In this document: positions 53,575 through 63,364 of the stretch, one piece after another
How the letters are laid out: the number at the start of each line of letters is the position of its first letter
Numbering within the stretch: position 1 is the stretch's first letter
Assembly: GCF_004102025.1 (NCBI RefSeq)
Contig: NZ_CP025228.1
Span: 1,488,001 to 1,552,000 of the forward strand
Direction of reading: 5' to 3'
From: Actinomyces qiguomingii
Lineage (GTDB): Bacteria; Actinomycetota; Actinomycetes; Actinomycetales; Actinomycetaceae
DNA: 64,000 nt
Made by a program: the position numbers and the translations under genes
The notes under the pieces: generated by a model
Database searches by the model: none
What the model was told of the DNA's origin: nothing
What the model saw: the letters and a program-made list of their open reading frames with translations, nothing else

Positions 53575-56511
53575 ATGAACGACGCGACGAACTCCCTCTT
53601 CGGTGCACTGCCCATGCCTGGCTCCGAGGCCATGCCTCCGCCGGAGGCCGCCCTGCCCTCACTCGACCCGGCCGGCGCCGGCTGGGACGACGACTCGTGG
53701 GCCGACGTCGAGCCTCCGGCCGAGGAAGACCTGGCCGCCTACGACCCCGCGGAGGAGGCCTCTGCCCCCTCAGCCGCCGACGTGGCCGCCGTCGCCTCCA
53801 CCTGGGAGGAGCGCCAGGCCGAGGTCTCGGCTCTTGTTGCCCGCGCTCAGGCCAACGCCGCCGCCGCACGCGTACGCGCCGGTGTCGACGCCGAGGGCGC
53901 AGCGAACCGGACGGTCGGCCCCGGCGCCCTGCGCGGCTACGGCATCACCACCGACCCGGCGGACCTGCTTGCGGGCCTCAACCCCGCGCAGGAGCAGGCC
54001 GTAACCCACGCCGGCTCCCCGCTGCTGATCATCGCCGGCGCCGGCAGCGGCAAGACCCGGGTGCTCACCCACCGTATCGCGTACCTGCTGGCCACCGGCC
54101 GGGCCCACCCCGGTGAGATCCTCGCCATCACCTTCACCAATAAGGCCGCCGCGGAGATGCGCGAGCGCGTGGCCGGCCTGGTGGGGCCAGCCGGAGAGCG
54201 CATGTGGGTGTCTACCTTCCACTCCGCCTGCGTGCGTATCCTGCGGCGCGAGCACGAGGCCGCCGGGCTGCGCTCCACCTTCTCCATCTACGACGCCGCC
54301 GACTCCACCCGCCTGATCACCCTGATCGTGCGCGAGCTCGGCATCGACCCCAAGCGCTTCACCCCCAAGACCTTCGCCGCCCGCATCTCGGACCTGAAGA
54401 ACGAGCTGATCACCCCGGAGGAGTTCGCCGAGCGCGCGGTGACCTCCAACCCCTTCGAGCGGCACCTGACCGAGGTCTACAGCGCCTACGCACGGCGCCT
54501 ACTGGCGGCCAACGCCCTGGACTTCGACGACCTGATCATGCGCACCGTCCAGCTGCTGCAGACCAAGCCGGCGGTGGCGGAGATGTATCGGCGCCGCTTC
54601 CGGCACGTGCTGGTGGACGAGTACCAGGACACCAACCACGCCCAGTACGTGCTGGTGCGCGAACTGGTGGGTGGCCCGGGCACCTCCGGTGCCGGCTCGC
54701 CCGTACCGCCCGGGGAGCTGACCGTCGTGGGCGACTCCGACCAGTCCATTTACGCCTTCCGCGGTGCCACCATCCGCAACATCGAGGAGTTCGAGCAGGA
54801 CTACCCCAGCGCCCGGACGATCCTGCTGGAGCAGAACTACCGCTCCACCCAGAACATCCTGTCCGCCGCTAACGCGGTGATCGCCCGCAACACCGGGCGG
54901 CGGGAGAAGAACCTGTGGACCGCCTCCGGCGACGGCCCCAAGATCACCGGCTACGTGGCCGACTCCGAGCACGACGAGGCCCGCTGGATCAGCTCCGAGA
55001 TCGACCGGCTGGCCGACGAGTGCGGCGTCTACCCCCGCGATGTCGCCATCTTCTACCGCACCAACGCCCAATCCCGGGCGCTGGAGGAGGCCTTCGTCCG
55101 CTCCGGCCAGCCCTACAAGGTAGTCGGCGGCACCCGCTTCTACGAGCGGCGCGAGATCAAAGACGCCATTGCCTACCTGCGCGCCGTCGACAACCCCGAC
55201 GACGACGTCTCCATCCGCCGCGTCCTGAACGTCCCCAAGCGCGGTCTAGGGGACAAGGCGGAGGCCGCCCTGGCCGAGCACGCCGCCCGCCACGCTGTCT
55301 CCTTCGGCACCGCCGTGGCTGACGCCGCCGGCGCTCCCAGACCGGGTCCGGTCGGAGACACGGGGGACGGTGAGATTACGGTGCCGCCCGCCGTCGTCGG
55401 GCTGACCACGCGCGCCACCCGGCAGGTGACGGGCTTCCACGAGCTGCTCACCTCCCTGCGCCACGGACGGGATGCCGGCGACGGCGTGGCCGACATCCTC
55501 GACGCCGCCCTGGACGCCTCCGGTTACCTGGCTGAGTTGCGCGCCAGCGACGACCCGCAGGACGCCAGCCGCGTGGAGAACCTGGCCGAGCTGCACGCCG
55601 TCGCCTCCGACTTCCAGGCCGCAAACCCCGACGGCACACTCGCCGACTTCCTCGAGCGGGTCTCGCTGGTGGCCGACTCCGACCAGTTGCCCCCCAGTAC
55701 GGACGCGAACGATCAGGATGGTTCCCGGGAGCAGGGACAGGTCACGCTGATGACCGTGCACACCGCCAAGGGGCTGGAGTACCCGGTCGTATTCGTCACC
55801 GGCCTGGAGGACGGAACCTTTCCGCACTCGCGCTCGCTGGCCGACGAGACCGAGCTGGCCGAGGAACGCCGCCTGGCCTACGTGGCCGTCACCCGCGCCC
55901 GCGAGCGCCTGTACCTGACCCGTGCCGCCGTACGCTCCGCCTGGGGGAGTGCCACCGCGATGCCGCCCTCGCGGTTTGTGGACGACGTACCTGAAGACAC
56001 GATCGAGTGGAAGCGCTTGGCCTCCTCCATGGATGCTCTGCGCGGCGGTGGCACCGGCTGGGGGTCCTCCTGGGAAGATGGCGGCTTCGGTGCGCGCCGT
56101 GGTTACGGGCGCCGCGTTGAGGAGGCCCCCGACGACGACGGCGACTTCGCTCCGGCCATCGGCGCCGGCCGGCGCACCCGAACCGGCAGGCTGGGGCGGG
56201 TGGAGACCCCCAAGGATCGGGCCGAGGCCCGCCGCGCCAAGCGTTTGGCAGCGCGCGGCAAACCCGTTCGCCTGGGGCCCTCGGCGCAGTCCGGGTCCGA
56301 GGCCGCGGGTCCGGGTGACTCCGCTCTACCCGAGGCCGTGGCCGGGCTGAGGGCCGGGGATCGGGTGCGCCATAAGTCCTATGGTGAGGGCAGCGTGATC
56401 GCCATTGAGGGTACGGGCCGTTCCACGGTCGCCCGCGTGGAGTTCATCGTCGACGGCGCCCCGGCCACCAAGCGCCTGGTGCTGCGGCTCGCACCGATAG
56501 AGCGGATTTAA
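53575..56511 (+). CDS. pcrA: UvrD/PcrA-family ATP-dependent DNA helicase
   Basis: About 978 residues, SF1A helicase. After an actinobacterial acidic N-terminal extension of about 130 residues come LNPAQEQAVTHAG (Q motif), IIAGAGSGKTR (Walker A, about 152-162), LVDEYQDTNHAQY (motif II), VVGDSDQSIYAFRGA (motif III) and later TAKGLEYPVVFVTGLEDG and VAVTRARERLY. The C-terminus has the PcrA RNA-polymerase-binding Tudor-like domain (GDRVRHKSYGEGSVIAIEGT). ATG 53575 is used; TAGGCT ten bases upstream suggests a very short leader. It acts in repair and conflict removal. Confidence 0.94.
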   Translation: MNDATNSLFGALPMPGSEAMPPPEAALPSLDPAGAGWDDDSWADVEPPAEEDLAAYDPAEEASAPSAADVAAVASTWEERQAEVSALVARAQANAAAARVRAGVDAEGAANRTVGPGALRGYGITTDPADLLAGLNPAQEQAVTHAGSPLLIIAGAGSGKTRVLTHRIAYLLATGRAHPGEILAITFTNKAAAEMRERVAGLVGPAGERMWVSTFHSACVRILRREHEAAGLRSTFSIYDAADSTRLITLIVRELGIDPKRFTPKTFAARISDLKNELITPEEFAERAVTSNPFERHLTEVYSAYARRLLAANALDFDDLIMRTVQLLQTKPAVAEMYRRRFRHVLVDEYQDTNHAQYVLVRELVGGPGTSGAGSPVPPGELTVVGDSDQSIYAFRGATIRNIEEFEQDYPSARTILLEQNYRSTQNILSAANAVIARNTGRREKNLWTASGDGPKITGYVADSEHDEARWISSEIDRLADECGVYPRDVAIFYRTNAQSRALEEAFVRSGQPYKVVGGTRFYERREIKDAIAYLRAVDNPDDDVSIRRVLNVPKRGLGDKAEAALAEHAARHAVSFGTAVADAAGAPRPGPVGDTGDGEITVPPAVVGLTTRATRQVTGFHELLTSLRHGRDAGDGVADILDAALDASGYLAELRASDDPQDASRVENLAELHAVASDFQAANPDGTLADFLERVSLVADSDQLPPSTDANDQDGSREQGQVTLMTVHTAKGLEYPVVFVTGLEDGTFPHSRSLADETELAEERRLAYVAVTRARERLYLTRAAVRSAWGSATAMPPSRFVDDVPEDTIEWKRLASSMDALRGGGTGWGSSWEDGGFGARRGYGRRVEEAPDDDGDFAPAIGAGRRTRTGRLGRVETPKDRAEARRAKRLAARGKPVRLGPSAQSGSEAAGPGDSALPEAVAGLRAGDRVRHKSYGEGSVIAIEGTGRSTVARVEFIVDGAPATKRLVLRLAPIERI

Positions 56512-56753
56512 CTGGAAGACCTGACGGGTTGTCTGAGAGGCTGAGGCTACTGCTGAATCGGTGAGCACACCGGGGCGTGGTCGGTGCGGCGCAGCCCACG
56601 GTGAGCGGCGTCTATGTTACGTTGGCCATGCTTATTGGAAGCAGACAGAGGTGGGTCGCGTCTAGAGCCCGGATCGTCCCGTGCATGATCGTGCAGGTTC
56701 GCACCCGGGAGCCGCTCGGCGAAGCCACACCGATTGAGTGTTGAGGAGTGTCC

Positions 56754-57998
56754 GTGTCCTCTTGGAGTGATTCCTGCATCTGGTGGCACGTCTACCCGCT
56801 GGGCTTCACCGGCGCGCCGGTCCGCCCCACGCAGGCCGAGCGGGTGCTCACCCCGCGTCTGGACGCCCTGGAGCCCTGGCTGGACTACCTGATCGAACTG
56901 GGCGCCAACGGCCTGGCGCTCGGGCCGATCTTCACTTCCGAGACCCACGGTTATGACACGGTTGACTTCTACTCCATCGACCCGCGCCTGGGGGATGACG
57001 CCGCCTTTGACCGGCTGATCGCCGCCTGCCGGCGGCGCGGCATCAACGTCATGCTTGACGGCGTGTTCAACCACGTAGGCACCGCCCACCCCCGCTTCCG
57101 TGACGCCCTGGCCGGGGACAAGGCGGCCCAGGAACTGTTCCGCCTGGAGCACACTGCCGATGGCTTGGTGCACCAGGACTTTGAGGGGCACCGGGGCCTG
57201 GCTACCTTCAACCACGACTCCGACGCCGTCGTCGACCTGGTTGTCGATGTCATGCGTCACTGGCTGCGCCGCGGAGCGGCGGCCTGGCGCCTGGATGCCG
57301 CTTACGCCGTGCCGCCGGAGTTCTGGGCCCGGGTGCTGCCGCGTGTACGCGAGGAGTTCCCCGCGGCCTGGTTCATGGGCGAGGTGATCCACGGCGACTA
57401 CGCCGACATCGTGGCCCGTTCCGGCATGGACTCGGTGACGCAGTACGAGCTGTGGAAGGCGATCTGGAGCTCACTGCTGGATGAGAACTTCTTCGAACTT
57501 GACTGGTGTCTAAAACGGCACAATGAGCTGCTCGCCGGTTTCACGCCCCTGACCTTCATCGGCAACCACGACGTCACCCGTATCGCCACCCGCCTGGGTG
57601 ATGCCAAGATGGCCCTGGCCGTGGTGCTGCTGTTGACTGTCGGCGGCAGCCCGGCGATCTACTACGGGGATGAGCAGGCCTTCCGCGGGGCCAAAACCGA
57701 GCGGATCGGCGGAGATGATGAGGTGCGCCCCGCCTTCCCCTCCGGCCCCGAACAGCTCTCACCTCTGGGAGCGCCCATGCTGCGCCTGCACCAGGAACTT
57801 ATCGGCCTGCGCCGCCGCAACCCGTGGCTGACCACCGCCTCCACAGTGACTACCAGCCTGGACAACCGCGTCTACAGCTACGAGACGGTGGGCCCCGGCG
57901 GGCAGAGCCTCGCCGTCGAGCTGCGCCTGGAACCAACTCCGGTAGCCGTGGTCACCGCCCCCGACGGGCAGGTGCTGCGGGTCGGTGGTCAAGCATGA
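56754..57998 (+). CDS. glycoside hydrolase family 13 (alpha-amylase-type) enzyme
   Basis: About 414 residues. GH13 regions are visible: GVFNHVGTAHP (region I), AWRLDAAYAV (region II, Asp nucleophile), WFMGEVIHGDY (region III, Glu) and FIGNHDVTRI (region IV). No signal peptide, so cytosolic; probably acts on maltodextrins or short alpha-glucans. The enzyme is short because the C-terminal beta domain is reduced. GTG 56754 follows GAGGAG by five bases. It overlaps the CPBP gene by ATGA. Confidence 0.88.
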   Translation: MSSWSDSCIWWHVYPLGFTGAPVRPTQAERVLTPRLDALEPWLDYLIELGANGLALGPIFTSETHGYDTVDFYSIDPRLGDDAAFDRLIAACRRRGINVMLDGVFNHVGTAHPRFRDALAGDKAAQELFRLEHTADGLVHQDFEGHRGLATFNHDSDAVVDLVVDVMRHWLRRGAAAWRLDAAYAVPPEFWARVLPRVREEFPAAWFMGEVIHGDYADIVARSGMDSVTQYELWKAIWSSLLDENFFELDWCLKRHNELLAGFTPLTFIGNHDVTRIATRLGDAKMALAVVLLLTVGGSPAIYYGDEQAFRGAKTERIGGDDEVRPAFPSGPEQLSPLGAPMLRLHQELIGLRRRNPWLTTASTVTTSLDNRVYSYETVGPGGQSLAVELRLEPTPVAVVTAPDGQVLRVGGQA

Positions 57999-58948
57999 GC
58001 GGCGGTGTGCTCGGGACACTGGACCGGACGCTCCCGGCTGCGTTGCCGCAGGCCCGCCGTGCTCCGGCAGCGGCCCGGCGTTGGGGCTGGCAATTGCTGG
58101 CGGGACTGGCCGTCTTCGCGGCGGCAGAATTGACCGCGGGAATCAGCGTTTATCCGCTGGCGGGGCTGATCGGGGAAGGTGAGCCGGGTACGCCGGTGAC
58201 TTGGAACAGTCACCCGGTGAGCTTCTTGCTGGCCGCGTCGCTTTCCGCATTGGCCGCGGTGACGGGCTATTGGGTGCTGATGCGGTGTATCCGCGGGACC
58301 ACCGTCACCGAGCTGGCCGGCCCCAGGAAGCTCCACGAGTTCCTGGTTGGGATGGGACTGGGCGCCCTGCTGATGAGCGTGGTGGTGGCGGTGCTCGCGG
58401 CGGTCGGCTGCTATCGGGTGACGGCAGTGGGATGGGATGCGGGCATACTCATCGGTGCATCCTCCGGGCTGGCCGCGGGTTTTGCGGAGGAGATCCTGTT
58501 CCGGGGCGTGCTGCTGCGGCTGGCAGAGCAGTGGCTTGGCACCGGCTGGGCACTGGCACTGACCGCAGTGCTTTTCGGGATAGCGCATATAACCAACCCG
58601 GAGGCGAGCGAATTCGGCGCCGTGGCAATCATGCTTGAGGCAGGTGTACTGCTGGGCGCCTGCTACCTGGTCACGCGCCGCCTCTGGTTGGCCTTCGGCA
58701 CGCATGTGGCCTGGAACTTCTTCCAGGGCGGCATCTTCGGCTCCGACGTCTCCGGCAACGGCATGGGGCGCGGCCTGTTCGAGGCCCGCTTCTCCGGTCC
58801 CGAGCTGCTCACCGGCGGGGAAATGGGGATCGAGGGTTCGCTGGTGGCGGTGGTGCTGTGCACCGCGGCGGGTATAGCCATGCTACTGGTGGCCCGCCGC
58901 CGCGGGCTGCTGCTGCCGCGTCGCAACGGCCGTGTGCCGGCGCAGTAG
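57995..58948 (+). CDS. CPBP-family intramembrane metalloprotease
   Basis: About 317 residues with seven or eight membrane segments. The Abi/CPBP motifs are FAEEILFRGVLLRL (EExxxR, Glu165-Glu166-Arg170), FGIAHITNP (His) and FGTHVAWNFFQGG (second His). These are the glutamate and histidine zinc ligands of type II CAAX proteases. Bacterial members are often linked to peptide immunity or membrane-protein processing. No bacteriocin precursor is seen nearby, so the role is open. Coupled to the GH13 gene by overlap. Confidence 0.9.
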   Translation: MSGGVLGTLDRTLPAALPQARRAPAAARRWGWQLLAGLAVFAAAELTAGISVYPLAGLIGEGEPGTPVTWNSHPVSFLLAASLSALAAVTGYWVLMRCIRGTTVTELAGPRKLHEFLVGMGLGALLMSVVVAVLAAVGCYRVTAVGWDAGILIGASSGLAAGFAEEILFRGVLLRLAEQWLGTGWALALTAVLFGIAHITNPEASEFGAVAIMLEAGVLLGACYLVTRRLWLAFGTHVAWNFFQGGIFGSDVSGNGMGRGLFEARFSGPELLTGGEMGIEGSLVAVVLCTAAGIAMLLVARRRGLLLPRRNGRVPAQ

Positions 58949-58985
58949 GGGTGCGGCGGGCTCGGCACCGCACCCCTACTGGCAA

Positions 58986-61454
58986 TCAGTCGGCCGTGTT
59001 CGCCGCCGCCCGGGCCGCCGGGGTGGTGGCCGCCATGCCCAGCACGTGCAGCGCTGTCTGTTGCAGCTCGCCCAAGGTGAGGTGCTCGCCGCTGGTGTCA
59101 TCTGGCGAGTAGCCGTCCACGATGGCGTCGTCATGGCCGTCCGCACGGGTGGATGACCAGGTGATGCCGCCGGGCATGAGCACGTCCACGCCCGCGCGCA
59201 CCCGGGTGGCGGAGTCCTTCAGCTGCGGGAAGAGCGGGTCGGGGGCGTAGCGCATCCACCAGTCGGTCATCACATTGCCCCGGTAGCCCCACTCGCCGCG
59301 CAGAATCGTGGTGACCAGGTCGTAGTTGTAGTGGGCCCACTGGCCGTTGATCTTGTTGTAGCTGGTCATGATGTTGAGCGGGTTCGACTCCTGTACGCAG
59401 ATGCGGAAGCCGCGCAGGTAGATCTCCCGCAGCGCCCTGGCGGAGACCCGCGAGTCGTTGTAGATGCGGTTGGTCTCCTGGTTGTTGGCCGCGAAGTGCT
59501 TCGGGCAGGCCGATACCCCCTGCGATTGGACGCCGCGCACCACGGCTGCGGCGGCAAGTCCGGTCAGCAGCGGGTCCTCCGAGTAGTACTCGAAGTTGCG
59601 CCCGCACAACGGGTCGCGGTGAATATTCATGCCGGGTGCCAGCAGCACGTCCGAGCCCTTGCGGAGCATCTCCTGCCCGTGCAGGGACGCCAGCTCCTCC
59701 AGCAGCGGCGCATCCCAGGTGGAGGCCAAGGCAGTGCCGCAGGGCAGCAGGCTGGCGTAGGCGGAAACACGGATACCCGACGGGCCGTCGGTGGTGATTA
59801 CCGGCGGAATACCGAGTTCCCGCAGACGCTCGGTCAGCCCGCCGAAGGCGCCAGCATTGCCCGGTGCGCCCAGCGGGGAGTTCATCTCCACATCCCCGTA
59901 GGCCAGCTGCGCCAGATCCTCCACGTCCAGCTGGGCCACGAAGTCCTCCAGTGTGGCGCGGCCGGCGACCACATCGGGGAAGCGGATACCGACGTCACCG
60001 GTGGGGGGGATCGCCTCTGGCAGACGCGCCAGGATCCGCTCGCGCAGATCGACGGTGGATGTGGGTACGGCCTCCCAGCTGACCTGCGCCCGGCCGTCCG
60101 CGTCGCGTGTCACAGTCATGCGGTCGAAGGGAGCGTCGGGGGAGGGGGCGAGCGCCTCCTGAAGCTGCTCGACCACCTCGGTCTCCTCCACGACGACGGC
60201 GCCGACCTCGATGGTCTGCCGCACCGAGGTGCCCACGTGCACCGGGTAGGTTCCCGCCTCCACGACCCAGGCGTGGGCGTGACCGGTCCGGCCGTCGTCG
60301 TCGAAGGCGGCCAGGCGCTCGCGCGGGAAGGAGAGCGTCACCTCCTGGGCCTCGCCCGGGGCAATCATGCCGGTGCGGGCGAAGGCGACCAGTTCCCGGG
60401 ACGGGCGCGGCAGCGCCGCCTCGGCGGGCGCGCCCCGGTAGGCCTGAATTACGGTGGACCCGGGACGCGGGCCGGTATTGGTAACCCGCACCCGTACGGC
60501 GATATCCGTGGTATCAGTCGTAACGACGCCCGGACGGGCGGTGTCGTCCAGGCTCGCCCCGGCCAGATCGAAGGAGGTGTAGCCCAGGCCGTGGCCGAAG
60601 GGGAACAGCACCTTCTCCGGGGCAAAGGTCTCGAAGTAGCGGTAGCCGACGAACACGTCCTCGGCATAGTTGTTGAACTCTTGTCCACCGAAGTTCGCGG
60701 CCGAGGGATAGTCCTCATAGGCGCGGGCAATCGTATCGGTGAGGCGTCCGCCCGGCTCGGCGGCTCCGATGAGCACGTCGGCAACCGCTCTGCCTCCCTC
60801 CATGCCGCCGGGCCAGGCCAGCAGCAGTGCAGATACACCGAGTTCCTGCGCCCAAGAAAGGTCCATCACATTGCCGGAGTTAACGATCACCACGGTGCTC
60901 TCGAAGTCTGCGGTGACCCGCTCCAGCAGGGCGCGTTCGGTATCGGTCAGGTAATAGGCGCCCGGCTCCAGTACGTTCTCTCGGTCCTCACCGGCCGCCC
61001 TGCCGATCACGACCACAGCGATGCGTGCCCGGGAGGCCGCCTGGGCGATCAGTTCCTGATCGACCTCCATTTCCGGGTAGAAGCGCGGCCAGTTGCCCCA
61101 CTCCTCCGTTGGAGGCTCCTGGGCCTCGCACCACTGCCGGTAGACGGAGGCCACCTCCGTATCGACGTTCACCCCCTGCTCGACCAGGCTGCCCAGCAGG
61201 TTGGTGGTGTACACGGCATTGACGTCTCCTCCTGATCCGTAGCCGACCGCGAACCAATCGATCTGAACCCGGCCGAATACAGCCACCGGTTCGGCGGGGG
61301 ACAGCGGTAGCACGCCGTCATTGGTGAGCAGCACAGTGCCCTCGGCGGCGGCCCGGCGGGCCAGATCCGCCAGATGTGGGTCGTAGGAGCGGTCGGCGTC
61401 GGCAGTGGCGGTATTGAGGTTCTGGGCGACCTCATTGATGGTGTTGGCGGTCAT
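58986..61454 (-). CDS. GH3 beta-glucosidase with permuted domain order
   Basis: 822 residues. The usual C-terminal GH3 domain comes first (EGTVLLTNDGVLPLSPAEPV, VVIGRAAGEDRENV with the candidate acid/base Glu, LFPFGHGLGYTSFDL), followed by a fibronectin-III-like segment, and the TIM-barrel domain is last (ITTDGPSGIRVSAYASLLPC, HRDPLCGRNFEYYSEDPLLT, CPKHFAANNQETNR, NVMTDWWM with the nucleophilic Asp). Reversed-order GH3 enzymes are known in some rumen bacteria and actinobacteria. No signal peptide, so it probably cleaves imported beta-glucosides. Divergent from the ABC importer beginning at 61843. GGAGAG precedes the ATG. Confidence 0.92.
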   Translation of the reverse strand: MTANTINEVAQNLNTATADADRSYDPHLADLARRAAAEGTVLLTNDGVLPLSPAEPVAVFGRVQIDWFAVGYGSGGDVNAVYTTNLLGSLVEQGVNVDTEVASVYRQWCEAQEPPTEEWGNWPRFYPEMEVDQELIAQAASRARIAVVVIGRAAGEDRENVLEPGAYYLTDTERALLERVTADFESTVVIVNSGNVMDLSWAQELGVSALLLAWPGGMEGGRAVADVLIGAAEPGGRLTDTIARAYEDYPSAANFGGQEFNNYAEDVFVGYRYFETFAPEKVLFPFGHGLGYTSFDLAGASLDDTARPGVVTTDTTDIAVRVRVTNTGPRPGSTVIQAYRGAPAEAALPRPSRELVAFARTGMIAPGEAQEVTLSFPRERLAAFDDDGRTGHAHAWVVEAGTYPVHVGTSVRQTIEVGAVVVEETEVVEQLQEALAPSPDAPFDRMTVTRDADGRAQVSWEAVPTSTVDLRERILARLPEAIPPTGDVGIRFPDVVAGRATLEDFVAQLDVEDLAQLAYGDVEMNSPLGAPGNAGAFGGLTERLRELGIPPVITTDGPSGIRVSAYASLLPCGTALASTWDAPLLEELASLHGQEMLRKGSDVLLAPGMNIHRDPLCGRNFEYYSEDPLLTGLAAAAVVRGVQSQGVSACPKHFAANNQETNRIYNDSRVSARALREIYLRGFRICVQESNPLNIMTSYNKINGQWAHYNYDLVTTILRGEWGYRGNVMTDWWMRYAPDPLFPQLKDSATRVRAGVDVLMPGGITWSSTRADGHDDAIVDGYSPDDTSGEHLTLGELQQTALHVLGMAATTPAARAAANTAD

Positions 61455-61739
61455 GGCTGTTGCTCTCCGTTGAGGCGGGACTGCGTTGTTGGGATCATCC
61501 TAACCATCCGGGCGGTCGGTGCGACAGGGGGATTGGACCGTCTAGCGTGGGCGTAGCGCGGGCGGCGGCGCTTCAGACGGGGCTGGGACCAGGCTGGGAT
61601 GAGGCCGGTTCCGAGGCGCGAATCGACTTTAGCGGGCCCCGGGTCCCTGCCCGTGCGTCCTTGTGAGCATCCACCCATGAAGTTACGGTATGGCAACGAA
61701 TGCTTTCGGTCCTGTTCATTGTTCGGTGTACGGAACTGG

Positions 61740-61783
61740 GGCCGACTAACATCGGCCTGGCCATCCAGTCGACGCGCGTCGAC
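61740..61783 (+). promoter_or_regulatory. two palindromes in the GH3-ABC divergent region
   Basis: GGCCGA-CTAACA-TCGGCC (61740-61757) encloses a TAACAT that can serve as -10 for the importer. GTCGACGCGCGTCGAC (61768-61783) is a perfect 16-base palindrome just downstream. Both sit 60-100 bases before the binding-protein ATG and suit sugar-responsive repressor sites. Confidence 0.55.
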
Positions 61784-61842
61784 GGCGGGTTCCCATACGA
61801 CGTAGCCGTCCACCCGCCGATGGTGTTTCAAGGAGGAATCAC

Positions 61843-63150
61843 ATGTCATCCAACCTTCCCCGTCGCCGGTTCATTCAGGGCTCCGCCGTCATCGCGGCCC
61901 TTTCGGCCGCGGCAGCGTGCAGCAGAGGCGACTCCAACAATCCGGGCGGGGGCGCATCGGCTGTCTCCACGGCCGACTTCACCGGCACCGGCCCAATCAC
62001 CTGGGTGCAGGGCAAGGACAACTCTGACGGCAAGGTCCAGGAGCGCATCGATCAGTGGAACGAGCTGTACCCCGATGAGAAGGTGACGCTGATCGAGCTG
62101 TCTTCAGAGGCCGACCAGCAGCGCCAGTCACTCATCAACAACGCGCAGACCCAGTCCGACGCCTACGACGTGATCTCGATCGACAATGTCTGGGTGGCCG
62201 AGTTCGCGGCGAATCAGTGGGTCGTGCCCCTACCCGCGGACGAGCTGAAGAACGATGACATCATCGAATCGGTGTGGGAGACCGGCCTGTACAGGGACGT
62301 CCTGTATGGAATGCCATTCGCTACGGACTCCTCCATCATGTTCTACCGCAAGGACTTCCTTCAGGAGGCGGGCGTTGAGGTCCCTACCACCTGGGATGAG
62401 GTCAAGTCCGCCATCGACGCCGTGCGCGCCCTGCCCGGGCACGAGAACATAGGCGGATTCGGTGGCCAGTTCGCCAAGTACGAGGGGCTGACCTGCTGCG
62501 CCAGCGAGTTCATCAACACCGCGGGCGGTTCCTTCTACGACGACGAGGGCAATGTCACCATCAATTCCCCGGAGGCCATTGCCGGTCTGCAGATCCTGAT
62601 CGACGGTTTCAAGGACGGATACATCCCCGCCGAGTCTCTGGAATGGAAGGAGGAGGACGGCCGCAACGCCTTCGAGGCCGGTAATCTGCTCTTCTACCGG
62701 CAGTGGCCCTACCAGTACGCCAACAACCTTGCGGCCCTCGGTGAGGAGAAGTTTGGCGTCGCCGCCCTGCCCACCATCGACGGCAAGGCCTTCGTCCCCA
62801 CCCTGGGCGGACACAACTGCGGCATCTCCACCTACTCCAAGAACAAGGCCACGGCGCTGAAGTTCGTCCAGTGGTGGACCAGCCAAGAGTCCGAGCAGTA
62901 CGCGCTCGAAACTCAGACCCTCGCCCCCATCCTCGGTTCCCTTTATGAGGACTCCGAGATGCTGGAGAAGTTCCCCTACCTGCCCACCCTGCGTGAGTCC
63001 CTCGACTCGGCGCAAGGACGCCCGAAGGCAGTCGCATACGGCGACGTTACCGCCGCGATCCAGGACGCCCTCTATCCGGCGGTGCAGCAGCAGGCCACGG
63101 CCGAGGAAGCCATCAGCAACCTTGAGACCTCGCTGAAGGCCCTGGCCTGA
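61843..63150 (+). CDS. sugar-binding lipoprotein of ABC importer (CUT1)
   Basis: 435 residues. Twin-arginine signal (RRRFIQGSAVIAALSAAAAC) with Cys at the lipobox, so a Tat-exported lipoprotein. The mature part matches family-1 SBPs: ITWVQGKDNSDGKVQERIDQ, YDVISIDNVWVAEFAANQWV, YGMPFATDSSIMFYRKDF, VPTTWDEVKSAIDAVRALPG. GGAGGAATCAC precedes the ATG. Adjacent to the GH3 enzyme, so a beta-glucoside or trehalose-like sugar is a reasonable substrate guess. Confidence 0.92.
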   Translation: MSSNLPRRRFIQGSAVIAALSAAAACSRGDSNNPGGGASAVSTADFTGTGPITWVQGKDNSDGKVQERIDQWNELYPDEKVTLIELSSEADQQRQSLINNAQTQSDAYDVISIDNVWVAEFAANQWVVPLPADELKNDDIIESVWETGLYRDVLYGMPFATDSSIMFYRKDFLQEAGVEVPTTWDEVKSAIDAVRALPGHENIGGFGGQFAKYEGLTCCASEFINTAGGSFYDDEGNVTINSPEAIAGLQILIDGFKDGYIPAESLEWKEEDGRNAFEAGNLLFYRQWPYQYANNLAALGEEKFGVAALPTIDGKAFVPTLGGHNCGISTYSKNKATALKFVQWWTSQESEQYALETQTLAPILGSLYEDSEMLEKFPYLPTLRESLDSAQGRPKAVAYGDVTAAIQDALYPAVQQQATAEEAISNLETSLKALA

Positions 63151-63195
63151 CGCGCTCGGACAACACCGCTGGCTGGTAACTATTCAAGGTCTGAC

Positions 63196-63231
63196 CGCTG
63201 GTGGGGCGTGGTGCGACCCGCCCCACCAGCG
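63196..63231 (+). promoter_or_regulatory. intercistronic hairpin between binding-protein and permease genes
   Basis: CGCTGGTGGGGCG (63196-63208) and CGCCCCACCAGCG (63219-63231) form a perfect 13-bp stem with no T-tract, 45 bases past the binding-protein stop. Such stems often protect the upstream message and lower permease expression relative to the binding protein. Confidence 0.6.
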
Positions 63232-63364
63232 CAGGCCGAACGCCGAACCACAGTTCGCTCCGCTCCTCTCCTCCGCGACCTCACGGACCAGGTCTGGAGG
63301 GAACATCGAGTTCAGGCAGGCCGGAGAGTTCAGCGAGCCCAACGAGTAGAGACAAAGCAGGCAA

